Assembly (NCBI GenBank): GCA_030052355.1
Contig: JASIGS010000189.1
Location: 1-6,618 of the forward strand
From: Streptosporangiaceae bacterium
Lineage (GTDB): Bacteria; Actinomycetota; Actinomycetes; Streptosporangiales; Streptosporangiaceae
Length of the DNA: 6,618 bases
Reading direction: 5' to 3'
The translations under genes were made by a program, and so were the position numbers. Positions within the stretch are counted from its first letter, which is position 1, and every line of letters starts with the position of its first letter. The notes beneath the pieces were generated by a model, which made no database searches, was not told the DNA's origin, and saw nothing but the letters and a program-made list of their open reading frames with translations. Below, in pieces: positions 1 to 5,555 of the stretch.

Positions 1-143
1 TTGAGATCGCCCGGCTGCAGCATCCTGACCTCGAGGCGCACGCCGCGCTCGGCGCCCTCCTGCCCATCGCGCGGGTGGGGGTCAACGAAATAGATGTCCC
101 CGACCACCACGCCGATCCGGTCGAAGCCGAACAACTGCAGCAT
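1..143 (-). CDS. Conserved hypothetical protein, N-terminal fragment (cut by left edge)
   Basis: Only the first 47 codons are present; the gene runs off the left edge. The ATG at 143-141 is preceded on the minus strand by GAGGAG at 155-150 with a 6-base spacer, which fixes the start. The peptide begins MLQLFGFDRIGVVVGD and continues with a short beta-rich segment (IYFVDPHPRDGQEG, then ERGVRLEVRML), suggesting a small beta-sheet domain with a Gly/Pro/Asp-rich loop. It resembles, from memory, actinobacterial proteins of unknown function. I see no signal peptide, membrane segment or catalytic motif in this part. It is divergent from the small CxxC protein at 290-487, with a 146-base gap that probably holds both promoters. 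That it is a gene is fairly certain from start, ribosome site and protein-like composition; its function is unknown. Confidence 0.75.
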   Translation of the reverse strand, partial: MLQLFGFDRIGVVVGDIYFVDPHPRDGQEGAERGVRLEVRMLQPGDL

Positions 144-289
144 TGCAATCTCCTCGTCCGCGGGTAACCTGCCACGGCCATACTCTCTCGTGGTTCACGC
201 GTCTGCCAGTGCCGTGGTGGGCGTCAACCGCCGGACCGCTCCGGGCGTCATTCCCGGCAGCACCTCTGACCAGGTCCCGAAGGAGAGAT
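144..289. promoter_or_regulatory. Divergent intergenic region with inverted repeats
   Basis: This gap separates two divergently read genes and should contain both promoters, although no convincing -35/-10 pair stands out. It holds two inverted repeats. CCACGGC (172-178) pairs with GCCGTGG (211-217); part of the left arm could instead pair with CGTGG at 189-193. CCGGG (241-245) pairs with CCCGG (253-257). In DNA this G+C-rich, short arms can occur by chance, so an operator role is only a possibility. Confidence 0.3.
280..286 (+). promoter_or_regulatory. Ribosome binding site of the small CxxC protein
   Basis: AAGGAGA lies 3 bases before the GTG at 290 (core AGGAG 4 bases before it). It supports that start against the longer open frame beginning at 143. 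An ATG at 288-290 is followed at once by TGA, so it cannot be used. Confidence 0.7.
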
Positions 290-487
290 GTGAGCCAGAT
301 CACCTACCGCTGCCACAGCTGCGGCGCGAGCCATGAGCTCGAGCACATCCGCAAGAACCTCTACTACGGGCAGCGCGCGATCGGCGACGCGCAGGCCTTC
401 AGCCGCGGCGGCGCGCTGGGCCTGACCAAGCGGCTGGTACGCCGCAAGGTCACCCGCACGCTCATGCGGGGGCTGTGGGGGAACTAA
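290..487 (+). CDS. Small protein with a single CxxC knuckle, unknown function
   Basis: This 65-residue protein starts at GTG 290 behind a good ribosome site. The reading frame is open further upstream to 143, but that part is Arg/Pro-rich and overlaps the divergent promoter region. The N-terminus has YRCHSCGA with Cys8 and Cys11, half of a zinc ribbon. With no second cysteine pair, metal binding would need dimerisation, nearby His residues (His9, His15, His19), or may not occur. The rest is basic and probably helical: KNLYYGQRAIGDAQAF, a Gly turn, then TKRLVRRKVTRTLMRGLW. The net positive charge would suit nucleic-acid or membrane-surface contact, but that is inference. Its last 26 bases overlap the 3' end of the convergent gene at 462-1148. 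I do not recognise a named family. Confidence that it is a gene is fairly high. Confidence 0.72.
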   Translation: MSQITYRCHSCGASHELEHIRKNLYYGQRAIGDAQAFSRGGALGLTKRLVRRKVTRTLMRGLWGN

Positions 488-1148
488 CCGCGGACCTGTC
501 CCGCGGATCAGGGCGGTCGACGTTCCAGTGCCGGACCGCGGTCGCGACCCACACGGGCCGCTCGCCTCCGTCGTCGCGCTTGACGTCGAAGCGGCGGAGC
601 ACTATCCGGGTCATCATCCGCTGGCCGCCGTCGTTGTCGCCGTAGAGCAGGTCGATGTTGACCAGCTCGCCGTCCTTCACCGCCGTGACCGCCTCGTTGT
701 ACTGCGGGTCGTCGCTGTCCCGGAAAGCCGCTTCCCAGTACCCGATGTCACCGGGCGCGATCATTATGTCGATGCCCTGGGTCCGGAAGCTGTCCGTCGC
801 GGGCCGCCGCGGGGGCATCTCCTGCCCAGCTATGAACCGCCAGCCGTGCACCATCGCGATGCCCTGGCCGGCGCAGCGCAGCGAGATCGCAAGGTAGACG
901 ACGCCGTTCTCGACCTCGGCGACCCCCCGGCCGCCCTCAAGCGCGAAGGCCTTGCCTTCCTGAAAGAAGATCTTCTGCACCGGGTCGGCCAGCCGCGAGG
1001 GCATCAGCAACGGCCGCTGGTTCACATGCAGCGCTTCCTCGGCGACACGCGCCGCCCGGTTCGCCGACCGGACAGAGGCGAAGGTCGCAACGCCAAGCAC
1101 CAGGGTCCCCCCGGCGGTGGCGAGCGATGCGGTGGTGGACCAGTCCAC
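462..1148 (-). CDS. Membrane-anchored conserved hypothetical protein
   Basis: I place the start at GTG 1148-1146 (228 residues) because GAGGTGAT at 1163-1156 is a near-perfect Shine-Dalgarno sequence with a 7-base spacer. The GTG four codons upstream, at 1160, lies inside that ribosome site. Residues about 6-26 (TASLATAGGTLVLGVATFAS) form one hydrophobic helix, followed by a basic, heptad-like stretch (RSANRAARVAEEAL), so it is a single-pass protein with a mostly cytoplasmic soluble domain. The soluble part has RPLLMPSRL, a beta-rich region (GVVYLAISLRCAGQGIAMVHGWRF) and DLLYGDNDGGQRMMTRIVLRRF, suggesting an immunoglobulin-like or similar sandwich. Proteins of this layout occur in other actinomycetes, from memory, without assigned function. 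No catalytic motif is visible. It is convergent with, and overlaps by 26 bases, the 65-residue gene. Confidence 0.8.
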   Translation of the reverse strand: MDWSTTASLATAGGTLVLGVATFASVRSANRAARVAEEALHVNQRPLLMPSRLADPVQKIFFQEGKAFALEGGRGVAEVENGVVYLAISLRCAGQGIAMVHGWRFIAGQEMPPRRPATDSFRTQGIDIMIAPGDIGYWEAAFRDSDDPQYNEAVTAVKDGELVNIDLLYGDNDGGQRMMTRIVLRRFDVKRDDGGERPVWVATAVRHWNVDRPDPRDRSAVSSPTAPA

Positions 1149-1155
1149 AGTGGCT

Positions 1156-1163
1156 ATCACCTC
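1156..1163 (-). promoter_or_regulatory. Ribosome binding site that decides the start at 1148
   Basis: On the minus strand GAGGTGAT matches the 16S anti-Shine-Dalgarno complement. It lies 7 bases before the GTG at 1148, which argues against the longer start at 1160. Confidence 0.7.
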
Positions 1164-1251
1164 GCAGCAAGCGCGTGCTCTGTCTGACCACGCTACCGGC
1201 AGCTACTTGGCGCTGCCGAGCACCCGTGAAGCGGTGGCCGGCTTTGCTGCG

Positions 1252-1289
1252 ATTTGGTAACATCGGAAAGATCTAGATTAACGCTAGAT
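1252..1289 (+). promoter_or_regulatory. Candidate promoter and inverted-repeat operator of the CHAD-ParA operon
   Basis: The stretch from about 1252 to 1330 is clearly AT-richer than its surroundings. A possible -35, TTTGGT (1253-1258), and -10, TAGATT (1275-1280), are 16 bases apart. ATCTAG (1271-1276) and CTAGAT (1284-1289) form a perfect 6-base inverted repeat with a 7-base spacer that covers the -10. Because the left arm lies in the palindrome ATCTAGAT, CTAGAT also occurs as a direct repeat. The arrangement suits a repressor site. The -35 match is weak. Confidence 0.35.
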
Positions 1290-1345
1290 GTCGATCTGCT
1301 GATCATTCCATTAATTTTCAGGAAACATCGCGCGAGGTTACTGTT

Positions 1346-2914
1346 GTGCGTAACGGCTTTCGCGAGTTTGTGCTCGACGACGCGGGGGCCGGGCTCGACG
1401 ATCTGGTGGCGGCAGCCACGAACCCTCGCGGAGCGGTTTCCTGGCAGAACGGCGCCAGCGCCCGCAGCTACCGCAGGACATGGCTGGACACCTTCGACTG
1501 GCGGCTGTACCGCGCTGGCCTGGCCATGGAGCAGACTGCCGCCCACGGCTCTGTCGAGCTGACCATCACCGGCAGGGACGGCGAGGTTCTCGCGCAAGAG
1601 CAGCTGACCGACGGCCACGGAACGCCGCGCTGGCCCGCGATGCTGCACGCGCTGCCGCCTGGACCGCTGCGTGAACTGCTCGAGCCCGTGGTGGGCGTGC
1701 GCGCGCTGATTCCCGTTGCGCGCGCTACCAGCCGGCTCAGTGAACGGCGGGCCGTCAATGCCGACGCCAAGACCATCGCCAGGCTCAGCGTGGACCGGAT
1801 GTCGGTGACGTTCCCGGCTCGTGTCGTGGCCCCGCCACGCCTGACGCTCGCAGCTGTCCGCGGTTACCAGGCGCAGGCCGACCAGCTCGGTGCGGCGCTC
1901 GCCGCCGTACCAGGGATCAGCGCTGGCGTCAGCTCGGGTCTGGACGCGGCGCTGACTGCGGCCGGGCAGCGGCCCGCCGGCAAGGCCGCCGACGTGCTGC
2001 TCCGCCCGGACATGCCTGCAGCTCGCGCCGTGGCATCGATCCTCAGCTCGCTGCTGGATGACATCGAGGTGAATGTCCCCGGCACGGCCCGCGATATCGA
2101 CACGGAGTTCCTGCACGACCTGCGCGTGGCGGTGCGCCGCACCAGGTCGGCGCTCAAGCTGGCCGGCGACGCGCTGCCGGCCGGCGTCGCAGCCAGGTTC
2201 GCCCCGGAGTTCCGCTGGCTCGGGGACCTCACCACGCCCGCCAGGGACCTGGACGTTTACCTGCTGGGCATGCCCGGCATGAGCGCCGCTCTTGTGGCGG
2301 CTAGCGAGGAAGACCTCGTGCCGTTCCGCGACTACCTGGACTGCGCGCGCGAGGCCGCGCACCGTGACCTGGTACGCGGCCTGCGCTCGGCGAGGTTCCG
2401 CCGGCTGACGGGTCAGTGGCGGGCAGACCTCGCGACGGCTCGCCGGGTACGCAAGGGCCCGGAAGTCGCTCAGCTCGCGGACGAGCGCATCGCGGCCGCG
2501 AACCGGAAGGTCCTGCGGGCTGGACGCCGGATCACGGCGGCATCGGCCCCGCCGAGCCTGCACGAGCTGCGCAAGCGCTGCAAGGAGCTGCGGTACCTGA
2601 TCGAGATGTTCGGCTCGCTGCACGATCCGGCGGAGCGCTGGCAGGCGGTGCGGGAGCTGAAGGCGCTGCAGGACTGCCTCGGAGAGTTCCAGGACGCTCA
2701 GGTGCAACGAGAAGAGATCGGCGTGTTCGCCGCCCAGATGATGGCCTCCCGCAGCGCGCCGGCGGCCACCCTGCTGGCGATGGGCGAAATTGCCGCGTGC
2801 CTGGCCAAGCGCCAACGGCGGGCCAGGAGTGAGTTCGACGGCCGGTTCGCCAACTTCGCCGGCCCCGCCAGCCAGGCGAGGCTCTCGGCGCTGGCGAGGA
2901 CGGCCGCCGCATGA
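1346..2914 (+). CDS. CHAD-domain protein with a degenerate CYTH-like N-terminal region
   Basis: This 522-residue protein starts at GTG 1346, with GAGG at 1334-1337. Residues about 1-160 look CYTH-like: YRRTWLDTFDWRLYRAG (Asp48, Asp51, Arg53) resembles the DTPDxRLxRxG strand of triphosphate tunnel enzymes, followed by VELTITGRDGEVL. The ExExK catalytic signature is not visible, so enzymatic activity is doubtful. Residues about 215-500 form a CHAD domain of two repeated helical halves, marked by LHDLRVAVRRTRSAL (His257, Arg260, Arg264, Arg265) and LHELRKRCKELRYL (His406, Arg409, Lys410, Lys413, Arg416). Each is followed by an acidic helix (ARDLDVYL; LGEFQDAQV). Known CHAD domains bind polyphosphate through such basic residues, and some localise to polyphosphate granules. 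Its stop overlaps the ParA start (ATGA), so the two are translationally coupled. The CHAD call is strong; the CYTH call is tentative. Confidence 0.93.
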   Translation: MRNGFREFVLDDAGAGLDDLVAAATNPRGAVSWQNGASARSYRRTWLDTFDWRLYRAGLAMEQTAAHGSVELTITGRDGEVLAQEQLTDGHGTPRWPAMLHALPPGPLRELLEPVVGVRALIPVARATSRLSERRAVNADAKTIARLSVDRMSVTFPARVVAPPRLTLAAVRGYQAQADQLGAALAAVPGISAGVSSGLDAALTAAGQRPAGKAADVLLRPDMPAARAVASILSSLLDDIEVNVPGTARDIDTEFLHDLRVAVRRTRSALKLAGDALPAGVAARFAPEFRWLGDLTTPARDLDVYLLGMPGMSAALVAASEEDLVPFRDYLDCAREAAHRDLVRGLRSARFRRLTGQWRADLATARRVRKGPEVAQLADERIAAANRKVLRAGRRITAASAPPSLHELRKRCKELRYLIEMFGSLHDPAERWQAVRELKALQDCLGEFQDAQVQREEIGVFAAQMMASRSAPAATLLAMGEIAACLAKRQRRARSEFDGRFANFAGPASQARLSALARTAAA

Positions 2915-3666
2915 AAATCTTCGCGACGTACAACATCAAGGGCGGCGTCGGCAAGACGGCTACCGCCGTCAACCTCGGCTATCTGGCCGCCGCTGACGGC
3001 TACCGGGTGCTGCTCTGGGACCTGGACCCGCAGGGGGCGGCTACGTTCCTGTTCCGCATCAAGCCCCGCGTCAAGGGCGGCGGCAAGGCCCTCATCCAGG
3101 GCACGAGATCGATCGACGCGGCGATCAAGGGCACCGATTACGAGCGGCTGGACCTGCTGCCTGCCGACTTCACCTACCGGAACCTCGATCTCCTGCTCGA
3201 CAACGCCAAGCGGCCCGCCCGCAAGCTCGCCAGCCTGCTGGCGCCGCTGAAGTCCGAGTACGACGTCGTTTTCCTGGACTGCCCGCCGAGCATCTCGCTG
3301 TTGTCCGAGAGCGTGCTGCACGCCGCCGACGTGTTGCTGGTGCCGCTGATTCCCACCACGCTCTCGGTGCGGACGCTGGACCAGCTCACCGAGTTCGTCG
3401 GCAGCTTCAACGGTCATCGGCCGGAGGTGCTGGCGTTCTTCTCCATGATGGACCGGCGCAAGCGGCTGCACCTGCAGGTCGCCGAGGAGCTGCCGGCCGC
3501 CAGGACCGACGTGGCGGTCACCGCCATCCCCGCCCTGTCGGCGATCGAGCAGATGTCGGTGCACCGCGCGCCCATCGCGGCGTTCGCCCCGCGCAGCGCT
3601 GGCGCACGGCAGTACCGCGATCTGTGGCGCGAGGCGCGCCAGCGAGCGAAGCTGCCGGCGCCCTGA
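2911..3666 (+). CDS. ParA/MinD-type Walker ATPase coupled to a CHAD gene
   Basis: This is a 251-residue ParA-family ATPase. The deviant Walker A is NIKGGVGKTAT, with signature Lys10, P-loop Lys15 and Thr16. The Walker A' motif is LLWDLDPQGAAT (Asp37, Asp39), and Walker B is YDVVFLDCPP (Asp123). The length matches small ParAs without an N-terminal DNA-binding domain. Such ATPases dimerise on ATP, bind the nucleoid and position cargo. Oddities are Ala17 where Thr or Ser is usual, and a basic loop, FRIKPRVKGGGKAL (residues 48-61), after Walker A'. The ATG overlaps the CHAD stop, and GAGGA at 2896-2900 is the likely ribosome site. No parB or parS-like site (TGTTTCACGTGAAACA) is visible, so it is probably not the chromosome-segregation ParA. 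The ATPase call is strong; cargo positioning, with CHAD as adaptor, is inference. Confidence 0.95.
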   Translation: MKIFATYNIKGGVGKTATAVNLGYLAAADGYRVLLWDLDPQGAATFLFRIKPRVKGGGKALIQGTRSIDAAIKGTDYERLDLLPADFTYRNLDLLLDNAKRPARKLASLLAPLKSEYDVVFLDCPPSISLLSESVLHAADVLLVPLIPTTLSVRTLDQLTEFVGSFNGHRPEVLAFFSMMDRRKRLHLQVAEELPAARTDVAVTAIPALSAIEQMSVHRAPIAAFAPRSAGARQYRDLWREARQRAKLPAP

Positions 3667-3679
3667 CCACGCCCGGTCA
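3664..3679 (+). terminator. Small hairpin over the ParA stop codon, weak terminator candidate
   Basis: TGACC (3664-3668) and GGTCA (3675-3679) form a 5-bp stem with a 6-base loop that includes the TGA stop. There is no T-tract, so any termination would be weak. Confidence 0.2.
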
Positions 3680-3809
3680 TGGCGGGAGAATATCCCACGA
3701 GAGCGACCGTACGGCCACTGAGCGTCATAATAGCCAATTACACGCGGAAGTACCGGGGCACGGAGCATCCTGTAGGTCTGTAAGTGTTCGCCTGCCGTTA
3801 GGGGGGCTA
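3667..3809 (+). promoter_or_regulatory. Intergenic region with candidate promoter for the 3810 gene
   Basis: This 143-base gap is AT-richer than the flanking genes. CATAAT (3726-3731) is a fair -10 element, but the sequence 17 bases upstream (GCGACC, 3703-3708) is a poor -35. CCGTACGG (3707-3714) is a perfect 8-base palindrome at that spot. AGGGGGG (3800-3806) is the likely ribosome site of the next gene. The gap suggests the downstream pair is transcribed separately from CHAD-ParA, though read-through is possible. Confidence 0.35.
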
Positions 3810-4313
3810 GTGAGCCGCAGGGTGCTCCGGCTGGAGATACCTGTATTCCCTGAGCGGCTGATGTTCCAGGTCGTCGACCCTGCTGCCGACCTGGAATTGG
3901 CGGGCCCGCCCCTGCCGCCGGTGGACTCGCTGATCAAGGCGAGCCGGGATCAGCTGCTCGTGTCCTGCGCCCAGCAACAGCTCGGCGTGCAGCTGACCAT
4001 CGAGGAGTGGGACAGCGCGCCGCCGCCGTTCAGCGACGGCTACGAGGACGAGGCCAAGTGCGTGCTGTACCTGCGCGGCCAGCTTGCGGTCGGCGTGGGC
4101 TCGCCGGCGCGGGCCGTGCAGTGGCTCCAGCTTTCTGGCGGCGTCGGCGATTACGGCGTCCGGGTCTACACCCGTAACCGGGCCGCTGCGGTGCAGAGCT
4201 ACAACGAACTGTTCGAGCAGTACGACGACCCGCTGAGTGACGAGTTCCAGCAGGCCCGGAAGGAACTTGAAGGCATGGAGCAGTACCTGCTCCAGCTGTG
4301 GCGCGAGTCCTAG
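3810..4313 (+). CDS. Hypothetical acidic protein, unknown family
   Basis: I choose GTG 3810 (167 residues) because AGGGGGG lies 3 bases upstream and the protein becomes regular there (MSRRVLRLEIPVFPERLMFQ). The frame is open back to 3624, but that part crosses the ParA end and the intergenic region and reads as noise. The N-terminal third is rich in Pro and hydrophobic residues (VVDPAADLELAGPPLPPVDSL). The middle has alternating strands (CVLYLRGQLAVGVGS; YGVRVYTRNRAAAV). The C-terminus is an acidic amphipathic helix (DEFQQARKELEGMEQYLLQLW). Cys residues are few, and there is no membrane segment or signal peptide, so it is probably cytosolic. The last 16 bases overlap the DinB-like gene, suggesting a two-gene operon. 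I do not recognise the family and see no catalytic motif. Confidence 0.75.
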   Translation: MSRRVLRLEIPVFPERLMFQVVDPAADLELAGPPLPPVDSLIKASRDQLLVSCAQQQLGVQLTIEEWDSAPPPFSDGYEDEAKCVLYLRGQLAVGVGSPARAVQWLQLSGGVGDYGVRVYTRNRAAAVQSYNELFEQYDDPLSDEFQQARKELEGMEQYLLQLWRES

Positions 4314-4858
4314 CCTCCGTGGCCGCGGACGAAACAGCGGGAGAGATAGCAGCGTGGGGCAAGGCTCGTTACGGTGATCCCTGCGGGGACTGCGGCTTCC
4401 GGTGGCCTGCGGGCGCGTCAGGCGCGCTCGCCTTCGTCGCGGACGTGCCGCGGCTGTACGCGGACCTTCTTACCGGTCAGGACGCCGGGCGCACGCATCC
4501 CGACCTCGGCTGGTCGGCCGGTGAATACGTCTGCCACGTGACCGACAACCTGCGGATCTGGGCCGAGCGGCTGGCAGGCGCGGCTGCTGGCGGCGGGGTA
4601 GATGTCACAAGCTACGACTCTGACCTGCTCGCCAGCGCGCGCGTCTACCGCGCCGTGCCCGCGGCGGCGGCCCTGTGGTCGCTGCGATACGCGGTGGACG
4701 CGTGGTCAGATGCCGTCAAGATGGCAGTTGAGGCGCAGGTCGTGCTCGTGCACGACGCGCGAGGGACGCTGCGGGCCTGCGACGTAGCGTGCACCAACGC
4801 GCACGACGCCTATCACCACGCCTGGGACATCCGGCGGATACTCCGTCAGCCCGGGTAA
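4298..4858 (+). CDS. DinB-like helical-bundle protein with N-terminal CxxC
   Basis: From GTG 4298 the product has 186 residues. GTG 4319, six bases after the upstream stop, is an alternative start; neither has a good ribosome site, so translation may depend on coupling to the upstream gene. The core looks like the DinB/YfiT-type four-helix bundle. WSAGEYVCHVTDNLRIWAERL carries His80, and NAHDAYHHAWDIRRIL carries His169 and His173 (HxxxH). In this fold three such histidines bind a divalent metal. Residues 29-32 (CGDC) before the bundle form a CxxC knuckle of the kind seen in some actinobacterial DinB-like proteins. Family members include thiol-dependent transferases and proteins of unknown role; the name DinB does not mean the DNA polymerase. 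The substrate cannot be read from the sequence. Confidence 0.8.
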   Translation: MARVLASVAADETAGEIAAWGKARYGDPCGDCGFRWPAGASGALAFVADVPRLYADLLTGQDAGRTHPDLGWSAGEYVCHVTDNLRIWAERLAGAAAGGGVDVTSYDSDLLASARVYRAVPAAAALWSLRYAVDAWSDAVKMAVEAQVVLVHDARGTLRACDVACTNAHDAYHHAWDIRRILRQPG

Positions 4859-4866
4859 CCGACTGC

Positions 4867-4901
4867 GGCGAGCGCGTCTCTAGCGCGTGCCCGTGCTCGC
4901 C
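4867..4901. terminator. Candidate bidirectional terminator between convergent genes
   Basis: GGCGAGC (4867-4873) and GCTCGCC (4895-4901) are perfect inverted 7-base arms. They span the 21-base gap between the DinB-like stop and the DUF3040 stop and run into the DUF3040 3' end. An inner GCGC pair (4872-4875 and 4883-4886) offers an alternative smaller hairpin. There is no T-tract, as is common for actinomycete terminators. Confidence 0.35.
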
Positions 4902-5365
4902 TTGGCAGCGCCGGGCTTTGCCGTGCTGGTCTTCCCAGTGCTGGTCTTCCCAGTGCTGGTCTTCGCGGTGCTGGTCTTCGCGGTGCCAGAGTGACTGGTG
5001 GCAGGCTTGCTGGTGCTGGCGCTCTTCTTGGTGCTCTTCGCCTGGCCGGAGCCGCCGGCTGACTGCGCGCTGTGCGCCGTGGCGGTCGGCGGCGACGAGA
5101 CCGTGGCGCTCGAGTGCGCGCGCGGCGTGCCGTAACCGGGATCCCTGCCGCCGACGTACGGGCTGAGCATGAACATGGTGATCGTCACCGCGGCGATCAT
5201 CGCGAGAGCCAGCAGTCCCGCGATCGTCCGCACCCGCTGCGCCCTGAGGGAGCCGGGACGGTGCTGGCCGAATGCGGTCAGCCGGGATGCGAGCCGCGGA
5301 TCCTCGGCCGCCAGGTTCCGCTCCATCTCCGCAAGGATGCGCTGCTCCTCCATCGACAAAGCCAC
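4880..5365 (-). CDS. DUF3040-type membrane protein with Lys/Ser/Thr-rich repeat tail
   Basis: The start is GTG 5365-5363, giving 161 residues, because GGAGGTG at 5377-5371 precedes it ideally. The frame is open to an ATG at 5398, but that would place the ribosome site inside the gene. Residues 1-32 (MALSMEEQRILAEMERNLAAEDPRLASRL in outline) match the DUF3040 N-terminus: an LSxxEQxxLxxME helix and an AEDPxLASxL motif. One membrane helix follows at about 47-67. DUF3040 proteins usually have two hydrophobic segments; here the second is missing. In its place is a Ser/Thr/Pro-rich linker (83-108), then a tail of KTSTA/KTSTG pentapeptides (about 130-161). The tail probably extends away from the membrane; which side is not certain. 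DUF3040 has no established function. It is convergent with the DinB-like gene. Confidence 0.88.
   Translation of the reverse strand: MALSMEEQRILAEMERNLAAEDPRLASRLTAFGQHRPGSLRAQRVRTIAGLLALAMIAAVTITMFMLSPYVGGRDPGYGTPRAHSSATVSSPPTATAHSAQSAGGSGQAKSTKKSASTSKPATSHSGTAKTSTAKTSTGKTSTGKTSTAKPGAAKASTGTR
4923..4982. repeat. Four tandem 15-bp repeats in the DUF3040 tail
   Basis: Four head-to-tail 15-base units start at 4923, 4938, 4953 and 4968. All share GTGCTGGTCTTC; the last three bases are CCA in the first two units and GCG in the last two. In frame on the minus strand they encode KTST plus Gly or Ala pentapeptides. Degenerate units continue on both sides (for example KPGAA and KASTG towards the C-terminus). 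Near-identity at the DNA level suggests recent slippage or expansion. Confidence 0.9.
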
Positions 5366-5370
5366 AGCGC

Positions 5371-5377
5371 CACCTCC
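5371..5377 (-). promoter_or_regulatory. Ribosome binding site of the DUF3040 gene
   Basis: GGAGGTG on the minus strand lies 5 bases before the GTG at 5365 (GGAGG core 7 bases before it) and sets that start in preference to the ATG at 5398. Confidence 0.8.
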
Positions 5378-5400
5378 GGCCAGCAAGCTAAGACCCATCC

Positions 5401-5423
5401 GGCCGGCAGTTTCCTAGCCGGCC
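5401..5423 (-). promoter_or_regulatory. GC-rich perfect inverted repeat in the DUF3040 leader
   Basis: GGCCGGC (5401-5407) and GCCGGCC (5417-5423) are perfect 7-base arms around a 9-base, AT-richer loop. The repeat lies 24 bases upstream of the DUF3040 ribosome site. It could be an RNA hairpin in the leader or a protein-binding operator; the sequence alone does not decide. Confidence 0.4.
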
Positions 5424-5555
5424 TCATCCCCCGATTCTTTACCAGTGCTTTGCCACGAGCAAGAGGAAACGGGCCCTGGCCGGTAAGAACTGCCGAGCCC
5501 GCTAGCCTCGTCACCCCACGTCTGACCGGCTGGCCGCGGCTAATCGAATAGAGAT

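Noticed and set aside
528..1187. 219-codon plus-strand frame opposite the membrane-protein gene
   Set aside because: The composition is typical of a shadow frame. The minus strand has a membrane helix, regular strands and an excellent ribosome site.
1193..2815. 540-codon open frame on the minus strand opposite the CHAD gene
   Set aside because: The product is Arg/Gln/His-rich low-complexity sequence without domains, and it is antisense to a clear CHAD protein. Long antisense frames are expected in DNA this G+C-rich.
2698..3768. 356-codon minus-strand frame opposite the ParA gene
   Set aside because: It spans the CHAD-ParA junction and the intergenic gap, has no domain features, and mirrors the codon bias of ParA.
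2911..3809. A parB gene or parS centromere near the ParA
   Set aside because: No sequence like TGTTTCACGTGAAACA and no ParB-like protein is visible in the window, so a standard chromosome or plasmid partition locus is not supported.
3624..3809. Longer N-terminus for the 3810 protein
   Set aside because: The added 62 codons overlap the ParA 3' end and an AT-richer gap with promoter-like sequence, and they read as disordered noise; GTG 3810 has its own purine-rich ribosome site.
4923..4982. CRISPR-like or regulatory iterons
   Set aside because: The units are contiguous 15-mers in phase with the reading frame and have no spacers, so they are a coding minisatellite.
4789..5166. Trp/Ser/Cys repeat protein on the plus strand
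   Set aside because: The repeated WSSQCWSSR-like pattern is just the other-strand reading of the 15-bp repeats in the DUF3040 tail; it starts inside the DinB-like gene.
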